A stretch of 5,861 nucleotides of DNA from Peptococcaceae bacterium UBA7185 (GCA_002491065.1 DKVF01000066.1:1-5861); one strand, 5' to 3'; positions 1 to 5,252 are shown, counted from the first letter of the stretch. Notes: generated from the sequence alone by a model not told the origin. Translations and numbers: made by a program.

Positions 1-4
1 TAAA

Positions 5-46
5 ATAATTTGTACTAAAAGAAAAATTTCTCTCAGTACAAATTAT
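5..46 (-). terminator. Putative hairpin terminator downstream of the permease
   Basis: Two perfect 12-bp arms, ATAATTTGTACT (5-16) and AGTACAAATTAT (35-46), enclose an 18-nt loop that itself contains a small AGAAA/TTTCT dyad (20-31). The hairpin lies about 40 bp past the stop codon of the minus-strand permease, where a transcript end is expected. The stem is AT-rich and the T-tract after it on the minus strand is weak and runs into the window edge, so termination efficiency is uncertain. It could also serve a converging gene outside the window. Confidence 0.45.
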
Positions 47-85
47 AATCACTTACACTTATATGTTATTATTTTTAGCAGAATG

Positions 86-1120
86 TTAAAACAGCAATGC
101 GCCAATAGGAAAAGCAATACAAATAAGAACTACCGTGGAAAGAATTGCAAAACTTATTCCGGTTGCATAAGCAAATTTGGGATTCACCCATTCACTATTT
201 GCAAATACCATCGCAGACTGTGCTGATGCTGCTGGTGTTGCGACAGCGCATTGTAACATGGTGACTAACAGGAAGCCATAAAGAATAGGGTTAATTCCAA
301 AACCTGCTGCAATTTGCGCTAATAATGGCGTGAATGCCATCGTCAGTACTAGATTATGTGCTACCTGAGTTATCAATCCTAATACAATAATTGTAGCTGC
401 GACAAAAGCTAATGGGCTTAAGCCATTTATTATCGGCATTAGAGCCTGCATAACTGTCGCCATTATGCCTGTTTCTTCTGTTCCAAGTGCGCCGCTGACT
501 GGCAAAGTTACGGCAAACATTATGACAATGTCCCAACTAACAGCATGAGTTAAATCATTGAAATTCATTAAGGGTTCGCCAGATTTTCTTCTCCAAACTA
601 AGCTAATGCAAATTGTGATAAGAGCCAATCCTAACATATCAGCTTTTTTCAAAAAGGCAACAAAAGGTATGCTGGCGGGCAATAAGCCAACTATAATCAA
701 GATTAATATAAACAGTGCTAAAATGATGACACCTAGTTTTGTATCTGAATTCATTTTAGTATTACGTTTTTCTGCGAACATATCTCCCATATTTGCAATT
801 GAAGATAAATCGAAACGGAATAAAAATTTTCCTACCAACAAATATAAAAGGATCATGCCAAATGCAGTTAACAAGCCAATGATAAGCCACGGAACAAATG
901 GAACAGCTGTTGCTCCTGCTTTAGCACAAAGGCCTAGTACTACGGATGGATATGGTCTGAATGGAAATACCATACAAGATATTGCCGCCATATAAACAAT
1001 GCCGCCTATTATATAGGTGCAAAGCATGGATCTTTTTTCATAAACCACAGATTTCAAAAATGTTATAACAAATTGCCCACAACATGAAGATTGTTCCATA
1101 CAGAGAGATAATTCCTCCAC
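86..1120 (-). CDS. C-terminal part of DASS-type permease, out of frame with its N-terminus
   Basis: The frame is open from 1120 down to TAA at 86-88. Residues matching the permease start at about Tyr27 (YEKRSMLCTY); the first 26 residues merely read the overlapping N-terminal gene in another frame. About 318 real permease residues follow, with eight or so hydrophobic segments, a charged cytoplasmic loop (SSIANMGDMFAEKRNTKMNSDTK spans roughly residues 106-128), and the family loop ATPAASAQSAMVFAN near residue 295. The nominal GTG start at 1118-1120 has no convincing ribosome site. The ATG at 1097-1099 has a GGAGG about 13 nt upstream, which is too far for good initiation but leaves internal restart conceivable. 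It is best read as the second half of one broken gene rather than as an independent protein. Confidence 0.65.
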   Translation of the reverse strand: MEELSLCMEQSSCCGQFVITFLKSVVYEKRSMLCTYIIGGIVYMAAISCMVFPFRPYPSVVLGLCAKAGATAVPFVPWLIIGLLTAFGMILLYLLVGKFLFRFDLSSIANMGDMFAEKRNTKMNSDTKLGVIILALFILILIIVGLLPASIPFVAFLKKADMLGLALITICISLVWRRKSGEPLMNFNDLTHAVSWDIVIMFAVTLPVSGALGTEETGIMATVMQALMPIINGLSPLAFVAATIIVLGLITQVAHNLVLTMAFTPLLAQIAAGFGINPILYGFLLVTMLQCAVATPAASAQSAMVFANSEWVNPKFAYATGISFAILSTVVLICIAFPIGALLF

Positions 1121-1550
1121 ATATAAATGCTGTTGTGAAAATTAAAAAAATTAGTATCCATGGTTTTCCAACACAGATTTTTCTGCTAAGTAACCAATAA
1201 CCGGTGAATTCTGTTAATCCAAGACGACGTAAAATGTCGGCAAAGATCATCATAAAAAATACTTGCCATACAAGGGATTCTCCAAATCCGCTTGCCGTTG
1301 CAGTTGTTACATTTGCAGCAAAATCTGTATAACCTAATGCGACCAAACCAAATAAACTGGGCCAAAGAAAACCAATAAAGGTCCATCCATAAATCAAACC
1401 AATAAAGATACCTAAAATATCCATACCGTATTCGGTAATTTGTCCGAATGGAGGCAGCAAGCCGATGCCAATCGTTAAAATTAAAAAAACGATTCCATGA
1501 ATCCAATAACTTAATTTTATTGGAGCAGTTGTTTTTGTTGATGTAGACAT
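1038..1550 (-). CDS. N-terminal fragment of DASS-type permease (170 aa)
   Basis: This is the open frame upstream of the frameshift. The ATG at 1548-1550 is preceded by a perfect AGGAGG (1558-1563 on the plus strand) at 7-nt spacing, so translation starts here. After a short hydrophilic N-terminus (MSTSTKTTAPIKL), hydrophobic segments appear at about residues 15-35, 45-70, 92-106, 130-147 and 149-165, with a basic loop (RKICVGKP) in between. This matches the first scaffold helices and first half of a DASS repeat. Residues 145-165 (GGIISLYGTIFMLWAICYNIF) sit where sodium-dependent family members carry the Ser-Asn-Thr motif, but no SNT is present. Only Leu170 is added before the stop, so the product would lack the whole second half and could not form a transport pathway alone. 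Confidence 0.7.
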   Translation of the reverse strand: MSTSTKTTAPIKLSYWIHGIVFLILTIGIGLLPPFGQITEYGMDILGIFIGLIYGWTFIGFLWPSLFGLVALGYTDFAANVTTATASGFGESLVWQVFFMMIFADILRRLGLTEFTGYWLLSRKICVGKPWILIFLIFTTAFICGGIISLYGTIFMLWAICYNIFEICGL

Positions 1551-1557
1551 ATTGTGT

Positions 1558-1563
1558 CCTCCT
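1558..1563 (-). promoter_or_regulatory. Ribosome binding site of the permease
   Basis: CCTCCT on the plus strand gives AGGAGG on the coding strand, 7 nt before the ATG at 1548-1550. This full anti-SD match fixes the permease start. Confidence 0.8.
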
Positions 1564-1610
1564 ATCTTTGGAAAAACTCAATCAATTTCTATTATTTACT
1601 TTTCATGGAA

Positions 1611-1620
1611 TAACCGGTTA
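1611..1620. promoter_or_regulatory. 10-bp palindrome TAACCGGTTA in the permease leader
   Basis: TAACCGGTTA is perfectly self-complementary and lies 60 bp upstream of the permease start. It may be an operator, but a 10-bp palindrome can occur by chance, and no regulator in the window is known to use it. Confidence 0.2.
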
Positions 1621-1681
1621 ATTCAATGATTTGTATGTATTTATTTTATATGAAATATCATTCATCGTCCAGCAACCAAAA

Positions 1682-1728
1682 CATCAGGCACTATTCTGCA
1701 ACTTTTAGTTGCAGAATAGTGCCTGATG
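1682..1728. repeat. Perfect 22-bp-arm inverted repeat between permease and LysR
   Basis: The left arm 1682-1703 (begins CATCAGGCAC, ends CTGCAACT) and the right arm 1707-1728 are exact reverse complements, separated only by TTT (1704-1706). Pairing stops at 1681/1729. It lies in the 246-bp divergent region between the permease and the LysR gene. A LysR operator normally needs only a short T-N11-A dyad, so 22 perfect base pairs exceed that. No T-tract follows on either strand, so it is not a standard intrinsic terminator. Possible readings are a regulator operator, an RNA hairpin in a leader, a small non-autonomous palindromic repeat, or an insulator. The right arm also contains the TTGCAG that could be the -35 of the LysR promoter. 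Confidence 0.9.
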
Positions 1729-1737
1729 GATTATACT
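1709..1737 (+). promoter_or_regulatory. Putative promoter of the LysR gene
   Basis: TTGCAG (1709-1714), a 17-bp spacer and TATACT (1732-1737) resemble a sigma-A promoter with a good -10 and a weak -35. It would give a leader of roughly 50 nt before the start at 1797. The -35 lies inside the right arm of the 1682-1728 palindrome, so a protein bound there could control LysR expression (autoregulation). The spacing is right, but the -35 matches the consensus at only three positions. Confidence 0.4.
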
Positions 1738-1749
1738 TTTGTATACAAA
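1738..1749. promoter_or_regulatory. 12-bp palindrome TTTGTATACAAA at predicted LysR start site
   Basis: TTTGTATACAAA is perfectly self-complementary and directly follows the -10 candidate at 1732-1737, covering the expected transcription start. The position suits a repressor or autoregulatory operator. The low-complexity AT background lowers confidence. Confidence 0.35.
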
Positions 1750-1796
1750 CAAATAAAAACCTTGCTAAATGTAAGTTATTACACGAGGTGATACAT

Positions 1797-2705
1797 ATGA
1801 ATATGGATCAATTAGCTTACCTTTGTGATTTATCAGAAAGCGGCTCTATAACTGCCACAGATGAAAAATTTTTTATTAGTCATCAGGGCGTTTCCAAATC
1901 GATACGCAGTCTTGAAAATGAATTATCTACAACATTAATTTTACGTTCCTCTAAAGGAGTCACTTTGACTGAGGATGGTTTATTTGTTGTACAAAAAGCA
2001 AAAAATATTTTACAAGAATATGATGCAATTAGACAGAATTATCCAAGTTCTTTTTCTTCAAAAGTTTTACGAGGAGATTTGCAGATTGTCAGTATCTCCC
2101 GTATCGTTGATACCTACTTGAATTCTCTATTACCCCTTTTTCTGAAGCGATATCCTCAAGTGAAAGTTCATATTAAAAATGTTTCTTTAAATGACATTTT
2201 ACAAATGTTTTCAACCGATTCTTCTAATGCGATTGATATTGGTTTTCTTACTTTCCGTGAGGATGATTTTTATGACTCTGAAGTTCAAACGAAACTAAAA
2301 GATCTTGGACTCTCCCTGTCTACTTTTTCATGTGAAGAGATTTTTGCTTGTCTGCCAAAAGCATTATATAAAAAAGACTGTTCTTATTTTTCTAAAGAGT
2401 TATATCCGCAATTTCCTATTGTTTCATATAAATATGACTGTTCTTTATCGAAGCACAAATCTAAAAACTTGGATTATGAAATTAATTCTATTGAAGTACA
2501 GAGAAATATGATAGAAAATAAATTAGCAGTTGGTATGGTTACCAACAGAGAGTTTGAAAAGTTCTATGCAAAAAAGAAAAAATTCACGTTAATGCCATTA
2601 TCACCGCCTGTTATATTTTACTTCTGCTATCTTACTTCTCAAAAAAAGCCTTTATCGCCTACAGCGAAAGCATTTTTACTTTTTTTGCGCCAGCAATATT
2701 CCTAA
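1797..2705 (+). CDS. LysR-family transcriptional regulator
   Basis: This is a LysR-type DNA-binding regulator of 302 aa, the normal family length. The start is the ATG at 1797, chosen because GAGGTG (1785-1790) stands 6 nt before it and because the LysR domain begins at once (MNMDQLAYLCDLSESGSIT). The in-frame sequence back to 1626 lacks LysR character and runs through the palindrome. The winged helix-turn-helix spans about residues 4-63, with the recognition segment FFISHQGVSKSIRSLENEL followed by the wing KGVTLTEDG. The linker helix is about 64-85, and from about 92 (RGDLQIVSISRIVDTYLNSLLPLFLKRYP) comes the periplasmic-binding-protein-like effector domain. It is divergent from the DASS permease, which by the usual LysR arrangement is its probable target, with an organic acid as plausible inducer (inference). 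The gene is very AT-rich, like the permease. Confidence 0.9.
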   Translation: MNMDQLAYLCDLSESGSITATDEKFFISHQGVSKSIRSLENELSTTLILRSSKGVTLTEDGLFVVQKAKNILQEYDAIRQNYPSSFSSKVLRGDLQIVSISRIVDTYLNSLLPLFLKRYPQVKVHIKNVSLNDILQMFSTDSSNAIDIGFLTFREDDFYDSEVQTKLKDLGLSLSTFSCEEIFACLPKALYKKDCSYFSKELYPQFPIVSYKYDCSLSKHKSKNLDYEINSIEVQRNMIENKLAVGMVTNREFEKFYAKKKKFTLMPLSPPVIFYFCYLTSQKKPLSPTAKAFLLFLRQQYS

Positions 2706-2721
2706 TTCTTTTTTATCAGAA

Positions 2722-2767
2722 ATTAAAACGGACAGGTCGTACATTTACATGCGCTGTCCGTTTTGAT
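2722..2767. terminator. Bidirectional intrinsic terminator between LysR and the oxidoreductase
   Basis: The left arm AAAACGGACAG (2725-2735) pairs perfectly with CTGTCCGTTTT (2754-2764). Further outer pairs form with one mismatch, around an 18-nt loop. The stem is flanked by A-runs on one side and T-runs on the other, so it can act on both strands. It lies between two converging genes, 17 bp after the LysR stop and 69 bp beyond the stop of the minus-strand oxidoreductase. The T-tract is only four bases and the loop is large, so strength is probably moderate. Confidence 0.7.
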
Positions 2768-2835
2768 TAAGTTCTTTATTGTTGTGTATAGAAATGGAAT
2801 ACTTTTCAGATAATGTATCTTTCCCGCATAATTCC

Positions 2836-3465
2836 TCATTCCGCGACAACGGAAATTCTCTGCTGGATATGATTTCCCTTTACTGCTTCGTCAACCATAG
2901 CGATTGCATAATCGGCATAGCTGATTACGCTCTGACCTTTGGAGTTCAGCGTCAATTCCTCACCGCCCAGGATGTAGTCTCCAGTTCTAGCTCCTTCTGC
3001 CTGAAAATCTCCCGCAGGGCTCACATATGTCCACTTTACATCATCTCTGGTGCGAAGTTCCTCCAATGCCTTACCCATGTGAGAGGCCAATGGTTTGAAA
3101 ATGTCAGGAAAATCTGGACCGTCCATGACCTGGGCGGTATGCTCTGCATTTACATACAGACTGCCAGCACCGCCGACAATGAGAAGCCGGGTATTTTTGC
3201 CGCTCGTAAGGTCGCAAAGGTGTTTCAGCGAACTACTGTGCAGCGGAAGTGTTTCCGGCGTCCATGCACCGAAGGCGTCGATGATTACATCAAAGTCCTC
3301 TAAATCAGATGCGGTCAAGTCGAACAGGTCTTTTTTGATAACCTGTGTAGCGACGGTGTGGTTCTCTCCCCGCACAACAGCGGTTACATCCAGTCCTCTT
3401 TCCGCAGCTTCTTTTACAATCAACTTACCTGTTTTTCCATTTGCACAAATAACTGCAATTTTCAT
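2836..3465 (-). CDS. NAD(P)-binding oxidoreductase, atypical SDR / NmrA-like (COG2910 type)
   Basis: This is a small cytoplasmic Rossmann-fold protein (209 aa) of the group often labelled putative NADH-flavin reductase or NAD(P)H-binding protein. The nucleotide site is at residues 4-14 (AVICANGKTGK). The family usually has GAxGxxG here, and the first glycine is replaced by Cys7. Arg32 (VVRG) after the second strand suggests NADP(H). VGGAGSLYV (97-105) and SPAGDF (149-154) match conserved stretches of the family, and ISYADYAIAMVDE (181-193) is the usual C-terminal motif. There is no YxxxK classical SDR pair. The ATG at 3463-3465 follows GGAGG (3474-3478) by 8 nt. The gene is transcribed from a strong promoter at 3510-3538 and is divergent from an HxlR regulator, which probably controls it in response to redox or electrophile stress (inference). 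The substrate is unknown. Confidence 0.85.
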   Translation of the reverse strand: MKIAVICANGKTGKLIVKEAAERGLDVTAVVRGENHTVATQVIKKDLFDLTASDLEDFDVIIDAFGAWTPETLPLHSSSLKHLCDLTSGKNTRLLIVGGAGSLYVNAEHTAQVMDGPDFPDIFKPLASHMGKALEELRTRDDVKWTYVSPAGDFQAEGARTGDYILGGEELTLNSKGQSVISYADYAIAMVDEAVKGNHIQQRISVVAE

Positions 3466-3509
3466 AGTGATTACCTCCGTTTTTTTAATTGTTTTTTGTT
3501 TCTAAGGAT

Positions 3510-3538
3510 AGTATAACTGCCTTTTACCGGTGTGTGAA
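3510..3538 (-). promoter_or_regulatory. Promoter of the oxidoreductase gene
   Basis: On the minus strand, TTCACA (3533-3538) and TATACT (3510-3515) are separated by exactly 17 bp, and each matches the sigma-A consensus at five of six positions. Transcription would start near 3503, giving a leader of about 40 nt. It is the best promoter in the window. Confidence 0.75.
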
Positions 3539-3542
3539 GTAC

Positions 3543-3556
3543 GCACAATATTGTGC
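3543..3556. promoter_or_regulatory. 14-bp palindrome GCACAATATTGTGC, probable operator
   Basis: This perfectly self-complementary sequence starts 4 bp upstream of the -35 box of the oxidoreductase promoter. It suits binding of a dimeric winged-helix regulator such as the divergent HxlR protein. A link to that regulator is inference. A site here could support activation or repression. Confidence 0.5.
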
Positions 3557-3560
3557 TATA

Positions 3561-3576
3561 GTTACCAATGTGTAAC
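3561..3576. promoter_or_regulatory. Dyad GTTAC-N6-GTAAC, possible second operator
   Basis: GTTAC (3561-3565) and GTAAC (3572-3576) form an inverted repeat around CAATGT. It sits one half-turn beyond the 3543-3556 palindrome, so the two may be bound together. Five-base arms alone are weak evidence. Confidence 0.35.
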
Positions 3577-3713
3577 GATGAGCTTTTTTTAATTTGTCGT
3601 GCTCATTTGTCAGAAATTTTTGTAAATATATTTTGTTCTGACACGGACAACTTGGATAGTTCCTGTCCATGCGTTGTCAAAGGATATTCTCTTTCTTGAA
3701 ATGAATTTGTCGA

Positions 3714-3742
3714 TTGTTTTTTTCCGATTGTAAGCTTATAAT
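3714..3742 (+). promoter_or_regulatory. Putative promoter of the HxlR gene
   Basis: TTGTTT (3714-3719), a 17-bp spacer and a perfect TATAAT (3737-3742) form a good sigma-A-type promoter. The leader would be about 80 nt. An ATAC-N5-GTAT dyad (3781-3793) falls inside this leader and may be an autoregulatory site. Confidence 0.55.
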
Positions 3743-3814
3743 ATGTCCGTAAGTAAAATTTGTATAGTAAGCATTTCATGATACTGTAGGTATCCAAAAG
3801 AAACTATAAAGAGA

Positions 3815-3821
3815 AAAGGGG
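3815..3821 (+). promoter_or_regulatory. Ribosome binding site of the HxlR gene
   Basis: AAAGGGG, an imperfect Shine-Dalgarno sequence, stands 7 nt before the ATG at 3829 and supports that start. Confidence 0.6.
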
Positions 3822-3828
3822 TCTTTTT

Positions 3829-4155
3829 ATGGAGAAGGAATTACCAGCTTGTCCAGTAGAAACAACGTTGATGCTGATCAGCGACCGTTGGAAGGTGTTG
3901 ATTATTCGTGATCTATTAGAGGGAACAAAACGTTTCGGAGAATTAAAAAAATCAATCGGAAATGTATCGCAAAAGGTTTTGACTGCAAATTTGCGTTCTA
4001 TGGAAGAGAGCGGATTGCTCACTCGCAAGGTATTTCCAGAAGTGCCGCCGCATACCGAATATACCCTGACAGAAACAGGATACAGTTTGAAGCCGATTTT
4101 AGATGCAATGGTTGTGTGGGGAGAAAATTATAAAACAGAACATTCTCAAAAATGA
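3829..4155 (+). CDS. HxlR-family winged-helix transcriptional regulator
   Basis: This is a small dimeric DNA-binding protein of 108 aa, the normal HxlR length. The hallmark N-terminus CPVETTLMLISDRWKVLIIRDLL (residues 8-30) includes Cys8, equivalent to the conserved cysteine that senses electrophiles or disulfide stress in studied HxlR members such as YodB, CatR and HypR. The helix-turn-helix is at about 35-66 (RFGELKKSIGNVSQKVLTANLRSMEESGLLTR), followed by the wing VFPEVPPHTEYTLTETG (68-84) and a C-terminal dimer helix (88-103). The gene is divergent from the NAD(P)-binding oxidoreductase across a dyad-rich region, an arrangement in which HxlR proteins commonly repress the neighbouring reductase until the cysteine is modified. 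That role here is inference. It is followed 18 bp later by a terminator, so it is monocistronic. Confidence 0.93.
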   Translation: MEKELPACPVETTLMLISDRWKVLIIRDLLEGTKRFGELKKSIGNVSQKVLTANLRSMEESGLLTRKVFPEVPPHTEYTLTETGYSLKPILDAMVVWGENYKTEHSQK

Positions 4156-4173
4156 AAAAATGCTGCAGAATGG

Positions 4174-4207
4174 AAAAACGGCATAGCTTGTAGGCTACGC
4201 CGTTTTT
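4174..4207. terminator. Bidirectional intrinsic terminator between HxlR and dehydrogenase genes
   Basis: The arms AAAAACGGCATAGC (4174-4187) and GCTACGCCGTTTTT (4194-4207) pair with a single mismatch around a 6-nt loop. There is a five-T tail on the plus strand and an equivalent T-run on the minus strand. It lies between converging genes and would end both transcripts. Confidence 0.88.
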
Positions 4208-4256
4208 GAAAATAGTGTTCATAGTATCTTCTAGTGCTGCTTTCGCAGTCTATCGT

Positions 4257-5237
4257 CTAATCAAGTACCGGTGTTTTTAAATATTGTTTGTTGACTACAT
4301 CCCGTTTGGAATTGAAGGGACGATGATTTTCAAAATTCAAAATGTTAGAGTAACAATAGTTTACCATATTGATATCGTTATCTTTGGTGTTGCCGCCAGC
4401 GTGAGCAGAGGCTACTACATTATCTAAACGCACTAATTTGTTGTCTGGTGGCAGAGGTTCCTGAGCATAGGTGTCCAGTCCGGCGCCGAGAAGGCGATGA
4501 TGTTCCAGTGCATCAACCAAAGCGTCTTCATCTACAATCGGGCCACGGGCAGCATTAATCAGGACGGCCAGTGGTTTCATTTTTGCCAATGCCTGCGCAT
4601 CAATCATCCCGCGGGTTAAATCTGTCAATGGCGTGTGCAGGGTGACAATGTCAGAGGTGCGCAGCAATTCATCCTGAGAAACGAATTTGTAACCATATTC
4701 TGCTTCCAGTTCCGTTTTTCGCTCAATATCATAGTATTGTACTGTGGCGCCAAATGCAGTAACCAATTTGGCTACCTTGCTGCCGATATTGCCAAGGCCG
4801 ATAATCCCTACGGTTTTACCGTTAATCATATAGGAACGGCCAAAATATTCAGTTTTTGGCCATACGTTGTTGAGAATTTTGCGGTTGATTGGCAGCAAAT
4901 TGCGGTATACAGCAAGCATCAGCATAATGGTGAGCTCCGCGGCAATTCCGCTGTTGACGCCAGGACAGGTGGAGATAGGAATATCCCGCTTGCCCCAAGC
5001 CTCCAAATCCATATCGTTATAGCCAGCGCCCCAACGCTGAATCAATTTTAATTTGGGCGTAGTGTGAAGTAACGATTCATCTACTTTTAAACGGGTGATT
5101 AAATAATCACATTCTGCCAGCTTGGGAAAATCTTCTGGTTCAATGCCTTCTACCAGCTCAAATCCTTCTGGTATATTCTCATGTAGCGCTTCCAATGCGC
5201 CGGGAAAGTAAATTCCTGTTAAACCGATTTTTTTCAT
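4257..5237 (-). CDS. D-isomer-specific 2-hydroxyacid dehydrogenase
   Basis: This cytoplasmic NAD-dependent enzyme reversibly interconverts a D-2-hydroxyacid and its 2-oxoacid; the exact substrate (glyoxylate, hydroxypyruvate, lactate-like or 3-phosphoglycerate-like) is not determinable. It has 326 aa, normal for the family. The nucleotide domain has GLGNIG (147-152) and an acidic residue at Asp170 (YYD), favouring NAD+. The catalytic set is complete: Arg231 in NAARGPIVDEDAL, Glu260 in DTYAQEPLPP and His279 in SAHAGG. The substrate-domain loop RWGAGYNDMDLEA (68-80) matches the usual VGYDNID-type motif. The start is the ATG at 5235-5237 with AAAGGA (5247-5252) 9 nt upstream; an in-frame TTG three codons earlier touches the ribosome site and is unlikely. 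There is no regulatory ACT domain, so it is not a full-length serine-pathway SerA. It lies after a TRAP binding protein gene on the same strand but is separated by a terminator. It may process the imported acid (inference). Confidence 0.92.
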   Translation of the reverse strand: MKKIGLTGIYFPGALEALHENIPEGFELVEGIEPEDFPKLAECDYLITRLKVDESLLHTTPKLKLIQRWGAGYNDMDLEAWGKRDIPISTCPGVNSGIAAELTIMLMLAVYRNLLPINRKILNNVWPKTEYFGRSYMINGKTVGIIGLGNIGSKVAKLVTAFGATVQYYDIERKTELEAEYGYKFVSQDELLRTSDIVTLHTPLTDLTRGMIDAQALAKMKPLAVLINAARGPIVDEDALVDALEHHRLLGAGLDTYAQEPLPPDNKLVRLDNVVASAHAGGNTKDNDINMVNYCYSNILNFENHRPFNSKRDVVNKQYLKTPVLD

Positions 5238-5246
5238 GAAAAACAA

Positions 5247-5252
5247 TCCTTT
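5247..5252 (-). promoter_or_regulatory. Ribosome binding site of the dehydrogenase (decides the start)
   Basis: TCCTTT on the plus strand gives AAAGGA on the coding strand, 9 nt before the ATG at 5235-5237 and directly against the alternative TTG at 5244-5246. This selects the ATG. Confidence 0.65.

Larger units (their letters stand above)
86..1550 (-). pseudogene. DASS/SLC13-family anion (di/tricarboxylate) permease, frameshifted
   Basis: This is a polytopic inner-membrane permease, probably for a di- or tricarboxylate or similar organic anion. It is assigned to the divalent anion:Na+ symporter (DASS/SLC13, ion-transporter) superfamily from its many hydrophobic segments and the C-terminal loop-plus-helix pattern ATPAASAQSAMVFAN, which resembles the TPxNAIVF-type signature of that group. 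The frame is interrupted once. The N-terminal frame ends at TGA (1038-1040) right after ...EICG-L, while the following frame continues as YEKRSML. Dropping one T from the run at 1042-1044 (coding strand ggt-ttat to ggt-tat) joins them into ...NIFEICGYEKRSML..., 487 residues, close to the usual 470-490 of this family. The remainder of the gene has no other stop, so the lesion is recent, a variable site, or a sequencing error. The gene is divergent from a LysR regulator, its likely controller. Substrate cannot be deduced. Confidence 0.75.
3466..3828. other. 363-bp divergent control region of the oxidoreductase/HxlR pair
   Basis: No convincing intact gene is present. The left third carries the oxidoreductase promoter and two dyads. 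The right third carries the HxlR promoter and ribosome site. The middle (3600-3700) holds an 8-bp-arm inverted repeat, TGTCAGAA (3608-3615) and TTCTGACA (3636-3643), and a minus-strand frame ending at 3603. The last ~30 residues of that frame (EREYPLTTHGQELSKLSVSEQNIFTKISDK spans 3603-3695) look protein-like, but it has only a TTG start at 3795-3797 with no ribosome site. It could be a gene remnant. At over 360 bp the region is longer than a simple divergent promoter needs. Confidence 0.5.

Noticed and set aside
558..995. Plus-strand open frame of 145 codons opposite the permease
   Set aside because: It is antisense to clear transmembrane coding sequence, has no family features and is a mirror of the real gene's codon pattern.
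1036..1046. Programmed +1 ribosomal frameshift in the permease, prfB style
   Set aside because: The coding sequence GGT-TTA-TGA does not give a P-site tRNA that re-pairs in the +1 frame, and there is no close upstream Shine-Dalgarno stimulator; an indel is simpler.
1186..1581. Second minus-strand frame over the permease N-terminus
   Set aside because: It is a shifted reading of the permease, rich in Trp, Tyr, Arg and Cys, with no plausible fold; the other frame has the AGGAGG and the hydrophobic helices.
1626..1796. In-frame upstream extension of the LysR gene (57 more codons)
   Set aside because: It runs through the long palindrome and likely promoter, shows no LysR similarity, and the ATG at 1797 has a good ribosome site and starts exactly at the LysR domain.
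2779..3505. Two plus-strand open frames opposite the oxidoreductase
   Set aside because: They lie antisense to a gene with a recognisable Rossmann motif, ribosome site and promoter; their translations show no domain logic.
3561..3592. GTTAC/GTAAC dyad followed by a T-run as a terminator
   Set aside because: The stem is only 5 bp and the T-run begins several bases after it; there is no gene reading into it on the plus strand.
4635..5051. Plus-strand open frame opposite the dehydrogenase
   Set aside because: It is antisense to the conserved catalytic and nucleotide-binding region and shows no ribosome site or family resemblance.
5238..5246. TTG start three codons upstream for the dehydrogenase
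   Set aside because: The TTG directly abuts the AAAGGA ribosome site, leaving no spacing, whereas the ATG at 5235-5237 is correctly spaced.
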